Of a stretch of DNA of 64,000 nt, positions 17,390 through 25,726 are shown piece by piece. Numbering within the stretch: the first letter of the stretch is position 1; every line of letters starts with the position of its first letter. The notes under the pieces were generated by a model, which worked only from the letters and a program-made list of their open reading frames with translations, made no database searches and was not told where the DNA came from. This stretch comes from Magnetospirillum moscoviense. Its GTDB lineage: Bacteria; Pseudomonadota; Alphaproteobacteria; Rhodospirillales; Magnetospirillaceae. A program made the position numbers and the translations under genes. The stretch is from contig NZ_LWQU01000163.1 in assembly GCF_001650635.1 (NCBI RefSeq), forward strand, positions 1-64,000, in the 5' to 3' direction.

Positions 17390-17716
17390 ATGGGTTACGC
17401 GGATTTGGAAAAGACCGGCAACGGTTATCTGGTCGACACCGCCGATTGGTCGCCGGCCATCGCCGACGAGATCGCGGCAGCCGAAGGCTTGGCGCTGACC
17501 GAGAAGCATTGGGATCTGATCAATTACCTGCGCGAAGAGTTCTTCGACAACAACGAGAACCAGCCCAACGAGCGCCACATGTGCAAGGCGATGAGCGAGC
17601 GCTGGGGCGGCTCGGTGGCGACCAAGGACCTCTACGACCTGTTCCCCATGCAGCCGTCGAAACAGGCCGGAAAGATCGCCGGCCTGCCCGAGACCAAGCG
17701 CAAGGGCGGCTACTAG
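17390..17716 (+). CDS. DsrC/TusE family protein lacking both functional cysteines (RspA type)
   Basis: This 108-residue DsrC-fold protein has the family helices (LTEKHWDLINYLREEF at 36-51, PNERHMCKAM at 59-68) and a recognisable C-terminal arm KIAGLPETKRKGGY. In true DsrC the arm carries two redox cysteines and in TusE one. Here both are glycine (positions 94 and 107), and the only cysteine in the protein is Cys65. Such cysteine-less members have been grouped as RspA and proposed to be regulatory. A GGGAGGAG ribosome site precedes the ATG. It is unlikely to relay sulfur by the usual mechanism. Confidence 0.85.
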   Translation: MGYADLEKTGNGYLVDTADWSPAIADEIAAAEGLALTEKHWDLINYLREEFFDNNENQPNERHMCKAMSERWGGSVATKDLYDLFPMQPSKQAGKIAGLPETKRKGGY

Positions 17717-17724
17717 TGTCCTGC

Positions 17725-17753
17725 CCCCGTAATTCGCATTGCGAATTGCGGGG
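17725..17753. repeat. Palindrome just after the DsrC-like gene
   Basis: AATTCGC/GCGAATT arms (17731-17737 and 17741-17747) are nested in CCCCG/CGGGG with one mismatch. It begins nine bases after the stop, so a transcript-end hairpin is likely, though there is no T-run. It could also be a protein-binding site. Confidence 0.5.
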
Positions 17754-17780
17754 ATAAGCAGGCCACTACCATGTTGAATT

Positions 17781-17832
17781 GTGTGGTGATTCCGATATGC
17801 GCATGTCGATGGGAACTTCGGAATCACCACAC
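17781..17832. repeat. Perfect 15-bp inverted repeat
   Basis: GTGTGGTGATTCCGA (17781-17795) is repeated in perfect inversion at 17818-17832 with a 22-base loop that itself contains ATGCGCAT. No transposase or gene lies between the arms. Such long perfect arms suggest a regulatory hairpin, a binding site, or the ends of a tiny non-autonomous element. The rest of 17717-17942 holds no gene I can support. Confidence 0.6.
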
Positions 17833-17942
17833 TAGGCCAAAGTATGGCGTGCCCCCTTTTCAGGCCGGGGGCCTAGGCCTATATTGTGGCGAGGGCGGCG
17901 GCTGGCCGTCCTCGCGCTTCCCATCAGAGTGCCTGGAAATCC

Positions 17943-19082
17943 ATGTTTTCTGATACCGCCCATCTGCCCATCGAGGCCGGTCCGCTATCCGCCGCGCTGC
18001 AAGGCTGGAAGAATTCCTTATCCGGGGCTGGCGTGCTGGCCCTGGTGCCTGAAGCCGAGGCGGGGAAGATTCCCGTTCTCCAGGCGGCCTGCCGCCAGCA
18101 CGGTGTGGCGCTGGCCGGGGCGGTGTTTCCGGCCCTGATCGATGGGGCGTCCGAGGTGCGAAGCGGGGTTCGGCTGATCTGCCTGGAGCTGATGGCGCCG
18201 ATGGTGGTGATGGGCGGTCTGGACGCGCCATCCGTTCAGGCGGAATTTGTCGAGCGGTGCGGTGCCTTGCGCGAGGCGGCGGATTGGGGCTCGGCGCCGC
18301 CGATATTGTTCACCATCTTCGATTCGACCCTGCCCAATCTGGACACCATCCTGCGCGGATTCGCCGACCGCCTGGAAGATCGCTTCCGCTATGTCGGCGC
18401 CAATGCCGGCAGCGAGAGCTTCGCCCCGATCCCCTGTCTGTTCGACGGCTTTTCGACATTCGAGCGCGGGGGGCTGGCATTGTTGTTGCCGCCGCACGAC
18501 GCGGTCGCGGTCGAACACGGCTTCAATATTCCGATCACCATCATGCGGGTCAGCCAATCCCATCAGAACATCATCGCAGGCCTGAACGGTCGTCCGGCGT
18601 TCGAGGTCTATCAAGAGATGATCGCCAGCGGCTATGGGGTCGCCATGACTGCGGACACCTTCTACAGCGAGGCGGTGCATTTCCCGCTGGCGATTCTGTC
18701 GGGAAATTCCCTGCCCCAGATCCGCATACCGGTGGCACTGGGGGCGGACCAGGCGATAACTTGCGTCGGCGAGGTCCAGGAAGGCGCGGTCGCCGTCGTC
18801 ATGAAGGCGCCCTCGGTCGAGGAAAGCGATTGCGTCGCCCGCATCGCCGACCGGCTTGGTCCGGGCCTGGCCGGATTGCTGACCTTTTATTGCGCCGGCC
18901 GTCGCATGCACCTGGGCGTCGCCCAGGTATCGCGCGAGCTGGGGCAACTGGCCGTGCAGGTCGGCACTCCCAATCAGTTCGGCGCCCTGTCCCTGGGCGA
19001 GATTTCAGCCGACAGCCATGGCGACCCGGTGTTCCACAACGCCGCCCTGGTCTGCCTGGGGGTCACGCGGCGGTCTGCGTGA
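17943..19082 (+). CDS. Stand-alone FIST domain sensory protein
   Basis: The 379-residue soluble protein has FIST_N (about 20-210) followed by FIST_C (about 215-360). FIST domains are thought to sense small ligands, perhaps amino acids, and are usually linked to kinases, c-di-GMP enzymes or chemotaxis proteins. Here no output domain is attached. The ATG at 17943 lacks a clear ribosome site; the frame is open for 19 codons more upstream. Its 3' end overlaps the convergent HD-GYP gene by 20 bases, and the neighbourhood is c-di-GMP and chemotaxis signalling. Confidence 0.8.
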   Translation: MFSDTAHLPIEAGPLSAALQGWKNSLSGAGVLALVPEAEAGKIPVLQAACRQHGVALAGAVFPALIDGASEVRSGVRLICLELMAPMVVMGGLDAPSVQAEFVERCGALREAADWGSAPPILFTIFDSTLPNLDTILRGFADRLEDRFRYVGANAGSESFAPIPCLFDGFSTFERGGLALLLPPHDAVAVEHGFNIPITIMRVSQSHQNIIAGLNGRPAFEVYQEMIASGYGVAMTADTFYSEAVHFPLAILSGNSLPQIRIPVALGADQAITCVGEVQEGAVAVVMKAPSVEESDCVARIADRLGPGLAGLLTFYCAGRRMHLGVAQVSRELGQLAVQVGTPNQFGALSLGEISADSHGDPVFHNAALVCLGVTRRSA

Positions 19083-22062
19083 TGAACTTCTCGATCTCGA
19101 CCTCGTCGATCTGTTCGGGCAGCAAGAAGCGCTCGGCGTAATCGCGATAGACGCCGGACGTCAGGAACAGGTCGAACAGGTCGGCGTCGATGTGCCCGTC
19201 CTTCTTGAAGAACGACAAGATCTTCACCGATTCCGACAGGGTCTTGGCCTTCTTGTACGGCCGGTCCGACGCCGTCAACGCCTCGAAGATGTCGGCGATG
19301 GCGGTGATGCGGGCCGGGATCGACAGGTGATCCTGGGTCAGCTTGCGCGGATAGCCGCTGCCGATCATGGTTTCGTGGTGGGTGCCGGCATATTCCGGCA
19401 CGCGCTTCAGATGCTTGGGGAAGGGCAGGCGCTCCAGCATCACGATGGTCTGCATGATGTGTTCGTTGATCTTGAAGCGCTCTTCCTCGGTCAGCGTGCC
19501 GCGTCCGACCGACAGGTTGTAGACCTCGCCCAGATTGTAAAGGTTCTCGGGCACCTGGGCCTGGAAGCCGCAGCCTTGGTACAAATCCTTGACGGCGGCG
19601 GCGCGCGGGATGATGTGGTGCTCCTTGTCCGACAGCAGCTTTTCTTCCATCGGCAGGGGCGATGCCTCGGCCGGGTAGCGCTTCAGTTCCTCGTGCGACA
19701 GGCCCAGGCGGTCGTCGAAATGGCGCCACCAGGTGTATCCGGCGATGCGCTTCAGGCGTTCCACCTTTTCGGGGGCCATGAACTCGCCGCCGACATTGCA
19801 CTCGGCGACGAAGGCGAAATCGTCCAGCAACTGCGCCTTGCGTCCGGCCATGCGCGAACCGGCCTCGGCCGGGTTCATGCCGCTCGCGATGGATCGCAGA
19901 CGCTGGATCTCGGCGTCGCGCAGCAGCACCTCGAAACGGGTGCGCACCTCGTGGATGCGGTTATAGATGGTTTCCAGCTTGGTGGCCTTGTCGACCACGT
20001 ATTCCGGGGTGGTGACCTTGCCGCAATCGTGCAGCCAGGCGCCGATGCGGAATTCGCGCCATTCCTCGTCGGTGGTGAAGGCGAAGTCGGCCAGCGGGCC
20101 ATCCTTCACCTCGCAGGCCTTTTCGGCCAGCATCACCGACAATTCGGGGACGCGCTCGCAATGGCCGCCGGTATAGGGGCTTTTGGCGTCGATGGCGCCG
20201 GCGATCAGCTGGATCATCGAATCCATCAGCCGTTCCTGGGCCAGCAGCAGTTCGCGATTATAGAGCGCGGTGGCGGCCTGGGCGGCCAGGGCCTCGATGA
20301 AGCGCTGGATGTCGGCGGCGAACGGGATGATCTCGCTCGATCCCGGCGGGCGGGCGTTGATCAGCTGCAGCGCGCCGATGACGTCGCCGCCCCGCGGCTT
20401 CAACGGCACGGTCATGAACGACTTCGAGCGGTAATGGTTGCGTTCGTCGAAGATGCGGGTGCCCGAGAAGTCGAACTGGCCGGCGTCGTAGGCGTCGGGG
20501 ATGTTGATGGTCTCTTGCTGGTGCACCGCGTGGCTGACCACGTTGCGGTGGTTGGGCTGGCCGCTTTCGTCGAACATCGGCACCGGCGGGATGGTGGGCG
20601 CCGGGCGGCCTTCGCCGCCCAATGCCACGCCCAGCGTATCGTTGCGCAGAATCTGGAAATTCAGCTTGTCGTCATCGCTGCGGATGTAAAGGGTGCCGCC
20701 ATCGGCGTTGGTCAGGTCCTTGGCCCCCAGCAGGATCATGTCCATCAGCTTCGAGGTGTCGCGTTCCGCCGACATGGCGATGCCCAGATCGATGATGCGG
20801 GCCAACTTGTCCTGGGCGAAGGCCAGGGCGTCGGTCTTGGCCGACAGCGTCGCCTTCATCTGCCTGAACGCCTCGCCCAGTTGATGGAATTCCTGAATAT
20901 GCGAGTCGTGCGCCTCGTCATCCGAGAAATCCATGTTCTGGATCCGCTCGGCATCGGCGGCAAGTTCGCGCACCACCTTGGCCATGCTGGACGAGAACCA
21001 CAGCGCCAGCGGGACGATCACCGCCAGGGCACCCAAAGCCAGCATCAGCACGTGACGCTGCATTTCCTGGATATGGCCGGCGAAGTCGGTGGCCGGGGCG
21101 GCGACGCTGATCTGGATGGTGCGTCCGCCGGGGCCATTCCAGACATCCTGGCGGACCAGCCATTCCTCGCCGGCGATGTCCAGGCGTTCCAGCCCTTCCG
21201 TCATCGGCCGGCCGGCGATCGCGGCCAGCAGCGGCGATCCGCTTTCGGCCAAAGGTTGCAGCAATGAGGAGGCGGTGTCGCCCACCCGGACGGTGTGGGC
21301 CGCGGCCAGCAGCTTGCCGCCATCGGCCATCACCACGCCGCCCCTGGGCGACACCGCCAGCGATTCGACGAAACGGCCCAGGCCGGTCAGGGTGATATCG
21401 ACGCCGAACACGCCGACGCCGCCCGGCAGCTTGCGCGAGGCGGTGATCCCCGGTTCCTTCAGCGAGCTGAAGATATAGGGCGCCGACAGCGACGCCCCTT
21501 CGCTGGCCATCGCCTGGCCGTACCATGGCCGCGCGCGGGGGTCGTAGCTGGGCTGCGGCTCGAGAGTGGCGCCAAGCTTGACCGCGCCGGCATCCAGGAA
21601 GGTCCAGGATTGCTGGCGAGCGGCCTCGGTCCCGGTGATGGCGCGCACCACCCAGGCGGTCTCGGCCGGCGCCTTCAGCGCCTCGATGACGCGGGGATCG
21701 CTGCGGGTCTTGATCACCTGCAGGAAGCTGCCGTCCTGGAAGCCGAAATACAGGGAATAAAGCGCGCTGTTGTCTTCCAGGGCCTGGACCAGGAAGGGCA
21801 GGGCCGGAAAGGCGGTGCCGTCGCCGGTGACGCTGTCGCCGACCGGGCGAGCCCCCCCCAGCGCCGCCAGGCTGAGCGTCTCGCCGATCTGGCGATCGAC
21901 CTGTTCCGACGTGCGCCTGGCCATCTCGCCGAACAGGTTGGCCGCGGTGTCTTCGGCTGCGCGCGAACTGGCGAAATAGACGCTGGTCAAGGTCGCACCG
22001 GTCATCGCCACGATGATCAGAAAGATTGCCGAGACGATGCTGACCTGGAAACGGATCTTCAT
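19063..22062 (-). CDS. Cache-HAMP-GAF-HD-GYP c-di-GMP phosphodiesterase-like protein
   Basis: The 999-residue inner-membrane signalling protein has an N-terminal membrane helix (about 7-28), a periplasmic dCache-type sensor to about 340, a second helix (about 345-365), HAMP, a GAF domain (about 440-590) and a C-terminal HD-GYP domain. The HD pair is at about 676 (WLHDCGK) and the GYP motif in GSGYP at about 898. That spacing is roughly 160 residues longer than in ordinary HD-GYP domains, so an insertion sits between the two halves. The start at 22062 begins a clear signal/membrane segment; upstream frame is discarded. It likely cleaves c-di-GMP in response to a periplasmic signal. Confidence 0.85.
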   Translation of the reverse strand: MKIRFQVSIVSAIFLIIVAMTGATLTSVYFASSRAAEDTAANLFGEMARRTSEQVDRQIGETLSLAALGGARPVGDSVTGDGTAFPALPFLVQALEDNSALYSLYFGFQDGSFLQVIKTRSDPRVIEALKAPAETAWVVRAITGTEAARQQSWTFLDAGAVKLGATLEPQPSYDPRARPWYGQAMASEGASLSAPYIFSSLKEPGITASRKLPGGVGVFGVDITLTGLGRFVESLAVSPRGGVVMADGGKLLAAAHTVRVGDTASSLLQPLAESGSPLLAAIAGRPMTEGLERLDIAGEEWLVRQDVWNGPGGRTIQISVAAPATDFAGHIQEMQRHVLMLALGALAVIVPLALWFSSSMAKVVRELAADAERIQNMDFSDDEAHDSHIQEFHQLGEAFRQMKATLSAKTDALAFAQDKLARIIDLGIAMSAERDTSKLMDMILLGAKDLTNADGGTLYIRSDDDKLNFQILRNDTLGVALGGEGRPAPTIPPVPMFDESGQPNHRNVVSHAVHQQETINIPDAYDAGQFDFSGTRIFDERNHYRSKSFMTVPLKPRGGDVIGALQLINARPPGSSEIIPFAADIQRFIEALAAQAATALYNRELLLAQERLMDSMIQLIAGAIDAKSPYTGGHCERVPELSVMLAEKACEVKDGPLADFAFTTDEEWREFRIGAWLHDCGKVTTPEYVVDKATKLETIYNRIHEVRTRFEVLLRDAEIQRLRSIASGMNPAEAGSRMAGRKAQLLDDFAFVAECNVGGEFMAPEKVERLKRIAGYTWWRHFDDRLGLSHEELKRYPAEASPLPMEEKLLSDKEHHIIPRAAAVKDLYQGCGFQAQVPENLYNLGEVYNLSVGRGTLTEEERFKINEHIMQTIVMLERLPFPKHLKRVPEYAGTHHETMIGSGYPRKLTQDHLSIPARITAIADIFEALTASDRPYKKAKTLSESVKILSFFKKDGHIDADLFDLFLTSGVYRDYAERFLLPEQIDEVEIEKFITQTAA

Positions 22063-22285
22063 GAGGTGTCTTTCCGTGCGCGGAGAAACTTGGTTCCTGA
22101 TGGGAGCGAACCAGGAAATCATAAAAGCCTGATCCGGTCTTAAACCGATTGAAAATAGAATACCGAGTGAAACTCGAAAAGGGGGCGAAGCCTGTATTTT
22201 TGCCTTGCCGAGTGTGTCATTTTGCCTAGCATAAACAATAGAAACGGGTGCCGAGAACGGTGCTCGCGAATGGGCGAGGGCGGGA

Positions 22286-25219
22286 ATGCGGATCAACGAA
22301 CCGGTCACCAATAAAGAAATCGAGTTGCCGGATGATGTGTTGCTGGTGTCGAAAACCGATGTCGCTGGTCGTATCACATTCGTAAACCGCGCGTTCGTCG
22401 AGGTCAGTGGCTTTTCCGAGTCCGAGTTGATCGGCCAGCCCCACAATCTGGTCCGTCACCCCGACATGCCGCCGGCCGCTTTCGCCGATTTGTGGGCCAC
22501 CATCCAGGCCGGCCGGCCGTGGGAAGGCATCGTCAAGAACCGCGCCAAGAGCGGCGACCATTATTGGGTCCGCGCCAACGCCACGCCGATCATCGAGGAT
22601 GGCAAGATCGCCGGCTACATCTCGGTCCGCACCAAGCCCGCCAAGGATCAGGTGGCGGCCGCCGCCCAGCTTTACGCAGCCCTTCGCGAAGGGCGCGCCG
22701 GCAACATCCGCCTGTCGGGCGGCGAGGTGCTGACCGATTCGGTCGGCGGACGGCTTGCCCGCTTCAGTCGCAGCCTGAAGGGGCGGATCACCGCCCTGGC
22801 CATCATTATGCTGATGCTGGGCGTGGTCGCCGACGGCATCGGCCTGGTCGGCATGGCCGATTCCAACGAGGCGCTGGAGGCGGTCTATGCCGACCGCCTG
22901 GTTCCGGCCCGGCAACTGGCCGAAATTCAGTCGCTGGTTCACGACAGTGCTCGCCAGGTAATGGATATGCGCCTGGGGGCGGCTGCGGCTCCGGCCATCG
23001 CCCGCATCAAGGCCAATATCGCCCAGTCCGACAAGGTGTGGGCCGAATACATGGCCACCACCCTGACGCCCGAGGAGCGTCAGCTGGCCGACCGCCTGGG
23101 CACCATGCGCAAGGGCCTGAACGAGATGGGCTTCGCCGCCGTCGCCGCCGACGAGCGCCTGCCTCAGCTGTGGACCGATGCCATCGCTCCGGGGGTCGAA
23201 CAGACCTTGGTGCAGACCAGCCAACTGATCGACCTGCAGATCAAGGTCGGCGCCGACTATGTCGCCGAATCCAAGGGCGACCTGGCCAAGCACATCATCG
23301 GCGCGCTGGTGGTTCTGGTTGTGATCATCCTCGCCTTGGCCCTGCTGTCGCGCTGGCTGTTCAAGGCCATTCACGATCCGCTGACCCGGATGGACGGCTA
23401 TTTCGCGGCGATCGCCCGGGGTGACCTCAAGCAAGAGATCAAGGCCGAGCCGATCCCCGATTTCCAGCGCACCAACGCCATGTTGCGCACCATGCGGGCG
23501 CATCTGGCCTACAGTGGCGAAGAGCGCCAGGAAATGATGGTCCGGGCCGAGGAGCATCTGAAAAGCGAGATGCTGACCCTGACCGAGGTGCTGGAAGGCG
23601 AGGTCCAAGAGACGGTCACCGACATCTCGACCCAGGCGACCCGCCTGTCCGAGGGCGCCAGCCGGCTGACCCAGGTGTCGGACGAGTTGATGCGCACCGC
23701 CCGCGCCGTCACCGAATCGGTGGAAACCACCGCCGGCAACGTCCAGACGGTGGCCAGCGCCACCGAAGAGCTGGAAGCCTCCAGTCGCGAGATTTCGGCC
23801 CAGGTGGCGACCAGCTCGAAACTGGCGGAAACCGCACGCGAGCGGGTCGACCTGGCCAGCGAGCGGGTCGGCGGCCTGACCGAGGCGTCGGCGCGTATCG
23901 GCAATGTCGTCGGCATGATCCAGAACATCGCCGGCCAGACCCGCATGCTGGCCCTGAATGCCACCATCGAAGCGGCGCGCGCGGGCGAAGCCGGCAAGGG
24001 CTTCGCGGTGGTGGCCGAAGAGGTCAAGGGCCTGGCCCGCCAGACCGAGGACGGCATCGCCACCGTCAGCACCCAGGCCGAGGATATCGGCCGCACCACC
24101 AGCGACACCGTCGAGACCGTCGGTGCCGTCGCCGCCACCATCCGCGAGATCGACAGCATCGCCGCCGAGGTGGCCCGCGCCGCCGACGAGCAGCGCGCCG
24201 CCACCGCCGAAATCATGTCGAGTGCGGTGCAGGCCGCCGACCACACCCGCATGGTGGCGGAAAAGGTCCAGTCGATGATGGCCGGCGTCGAGGCGACCGG
24301 GGTGACCGCCGCCCGCGTCACCAACCTGTCGGCGATGGTCAATCACGACATCGAGGCGTTGCAGCGGCGCCTGCACGTGATCTTGCGCTCGTCCTACGGC
24401 GGCGACCGCCGACACGAGGGCCGTGTGCCGGTGGCGCTGAAATACCATGCCGACTTCCAGGGCAAGGTGTTCGAGGGCTTCACCGGAGACTTGTCGCTGC
24501 ATGGGGCGCTGCTGGTGGTGGCCGCGTCCGAGATTCCCTCGGTGACCTCGGGCACCGTCGAGCTGCAGGGCGTCGGCAAGCTGGACGCCCGGCTGTTGTC
24601 GGAAAGCACCGTCGGGCTGCATGTCCGTTTCGACAATCTGAGCCGCGCCGCCAGGGACGCGCTGCAATCGCGCATCGAGGCGGTGCAGGCCCACGACACC
24701 CCCTTCATCGAACTGATTCAGTCGGTCTCGGGGCAGGTGGCCAATGCCCTGGAATCGGCGTTGCAAAGCGGCAAGATCAGCGAGATCGAGCTGTTCGACA
24801 TCGAATACGAGGCGATCCCCGGTTCCGATCCGCTGCAGGTGATGGCCAAGCATACCCTGCTGGCCGACCAATTGTTCCCGCCCTTCACCGAGCCGGTGCT
24901 GGCCAAGGACAGCCGGATCGTGTTGTGCTGCGTCACCGACCGCTCGGGCTATATCGCCGCCCACAATGCCAAATATTCCCAGCCGCAGCGGCCGAACGAC
25001 CCGGTGTGGAACGCCGCCAATTGCCGCAACCGGCGCATCTTCGACGACCGGACCGGCATCCTGGCGGCGCGCAACACCAAGCCCTATCTGGCCCAGACCT
25101 ATGCCCGCAATATGGGCGGCGGCAATTTCGTGCTGCTGAAGGAAATCGACGCCCCCATCAAGGTGCGCGACCGCCATTGGGGCGCCTTGCGCATGGCCAT
25201 GAAGCTGGAAGCCTCTTGA
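22286..25219 (+). CDS. PAS-containing methyl-accepting chemotaxis protein with C-terminal PilZ domain
   Basis: The 977-residue receptor has several parts in order. An Aer-like PAS spans about 15-120, with two membrane helices (about 168-190 and 333-355) around a periplasmic four-helix-type region. HAMP and MCP signalling domain follow, with hairpin tip [20 protein letters not shown] near 555-575. A PilZ domain (about 708-800) shows RRHEGR and DLSLHG, the c-di-GMP contact motifs. An unrecognised C-terminal domain (about 830-975) contains [10 protein letters not shown]. It should couple energy or redox sensing to CheA and be modulated by c-di-GMP. The divergent neighbour is an HD-GYP phosphodiesterase. 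A 223-base divergent promoter region separates them. Confidence 0.88.
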   Translation: MRINEPVTNKEIELPDDVLLVSKTDVAGRITFVNRAFVEVSGFSESELIGQPHNLVRHPDMPPAAFADLWATIQAGRPWEGIVKNRAKSGDHYWVRANATPIIEDGKIAGYISVRTKPAKDQVAAAAQLYAALREGRAGNIRLSGGEVLTDSVGGRLARFSRSLKGRITALAIIMLMLGVVADGIGLVGMADSNEALEAVYADRLVPARQLAEIQSLVHDSARQVMDMRLGAAAAPAIARIKANIAQSDKVWAEYMATTLTPEERQLADRLGTMRKGLNEMGFAAVAADERLPQLWTDAIAPGVEQTLVQTSQLIDLQIKVGADYVAESKGDLAKHIIGALVVLVVIILALALLSRWLFKAIHDPLTRMDGYFAAIARGDLKQEIKAEPIPDFQRTNAMLRTMRAHLAYSGEERQEMMVRAEEHLKSEMLTLTEVLEGEVQETVTDISTQATRLSEGASRLTQVSDELMRTARAVTESVETTAGNVQTVASATEELEASSREISAQVATSSKLAETARERVDLASERVGGLTEASARIGNVVGMIQNIAGQTRMLALNATIEAARAGEAGKGFAVVAEEVKGLARQTEDGIATVSTQAEDIGRTTSDTVETVGAVAATIREIDSIAAEVARAADEQRAATAEIMSSAVQAADHTRMVAEKVQSMMAGVEATGVTAARVTNLSAMVNHDIEALQRRLHVILRSSYGGDRRHEGRVPVALKYHADFQGKVFEGFTGDLSLHGALLVVAASEIPSVTSGTVELQGVGKLDARLLSESTVGLHVRFDNLSRAARDALQSRIEAVQAHDTPFIELIQSVSGQVANALESALQSGKISEIELFDIEYEAIPGSDPLQVMAKHTLLADQLFPPFTEPVLAKDSRIVLCCVTDRSGYIAAHNAKYSQPQRPNDPVWNAANCRNRRIFDDRTGILAARNTKPYLAQTYARNMGGGNFVLLKEIDAPIKVRDRHWGALRMAMKLEAS

Positions 25220-25250
25220 TCCCGGGCGGTGTTCTTCTCATAGTGGGGAC

Positions 25251-25616
25251 ATGGGTACGGAAGCGAGGACACGTCTGGGCCGCATGATCCGCATCGGGGC
25301 ACTGGCCCTGGTGGTGGGCGTGGTCGCTCTGCTGGCGTCCGGCCCGGCCCAGGCCGGCCAAGCCGATCACGCGCATCATGCCGACCATGCCGATCACGCC
25401 CAGACCAAGGGCGACGACATGCCGGCGGCCAAAGATAGCGGCCCGCACCATGGCGGCTCGTGCCATTGTATCTCGGCCGCCTGCACCGCCGCCCTGCCGG
25501 TCGGCGCGATCGAGCTGACCGTCTCGGTCGCCCTTTACCAGCCCGAAGCGATTCCGGTGGCCTTGCCGCCGGCCCAACGCCTGGCCGATCCACCGGCGAA
25601 GCCTCCCCGAACCTGA
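25251..25616 (+). CDS. Small His-rich exported protein upstream of metal efflux genes
   Basis: The 121-residue protein has an N-terminal hydrophobic segment (about 15-33) cleaved probably at QAG, then a His-rich stretch (HAHHADHADHA) and HHGGSCHC. Similar small proteins often precede CusABC/CzcCBA-type operons, where they may be metal-binding or simply conserved passengers. Start at 25251 has GGGGA close by; ATG at 25284 would put the signal peptide right at the N-terminus and is equally likely. It lies 110 bases upstream of the adaptor gene on the same strand. Confidence 0.65.
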   Translation: MGTEARTRLGRMIRIGALALVVGVVALLASGPAQAGQADHAHHADHADHAQTKGDDMPAAKDSGPHHGGSCHCISAACTAALPVGAIELTVSVALYQPEAIPVALPPAQRLADPPAKPPRT

Positions 25617-25726
25617 CGCAGCGCCCGCCCCTTTTGGGGACGGGACACGCGCGGTGCGGCCGAACGGGCCAGCACCGCGCGGGTGATTCGTCGTCGTGTC
25701 GCTTCGTCTTATAGTGGGGTTTCCCT

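Noticed and set aside
17375-17830. Minus-strand frame spanning the DsrC-like gene and the palindromes
   Set aside because: Antisense of a well-supported gene, and it runs through inverted repeats.
22063-22446. Upstream extension of the HD-GYP gene
   Set aside because: It would overlap the start of the divergent receptor gene and lacks a signal segment; MKIRFQVSIV at 22062 is a natural N-terminus.
22226-25177. A 983-codon antisense frame across the MCP-PilZ gene
   Set aside because: Low-complexity His/Gly/Ala/Asp translation, no start context, and a real gene on the other strand.
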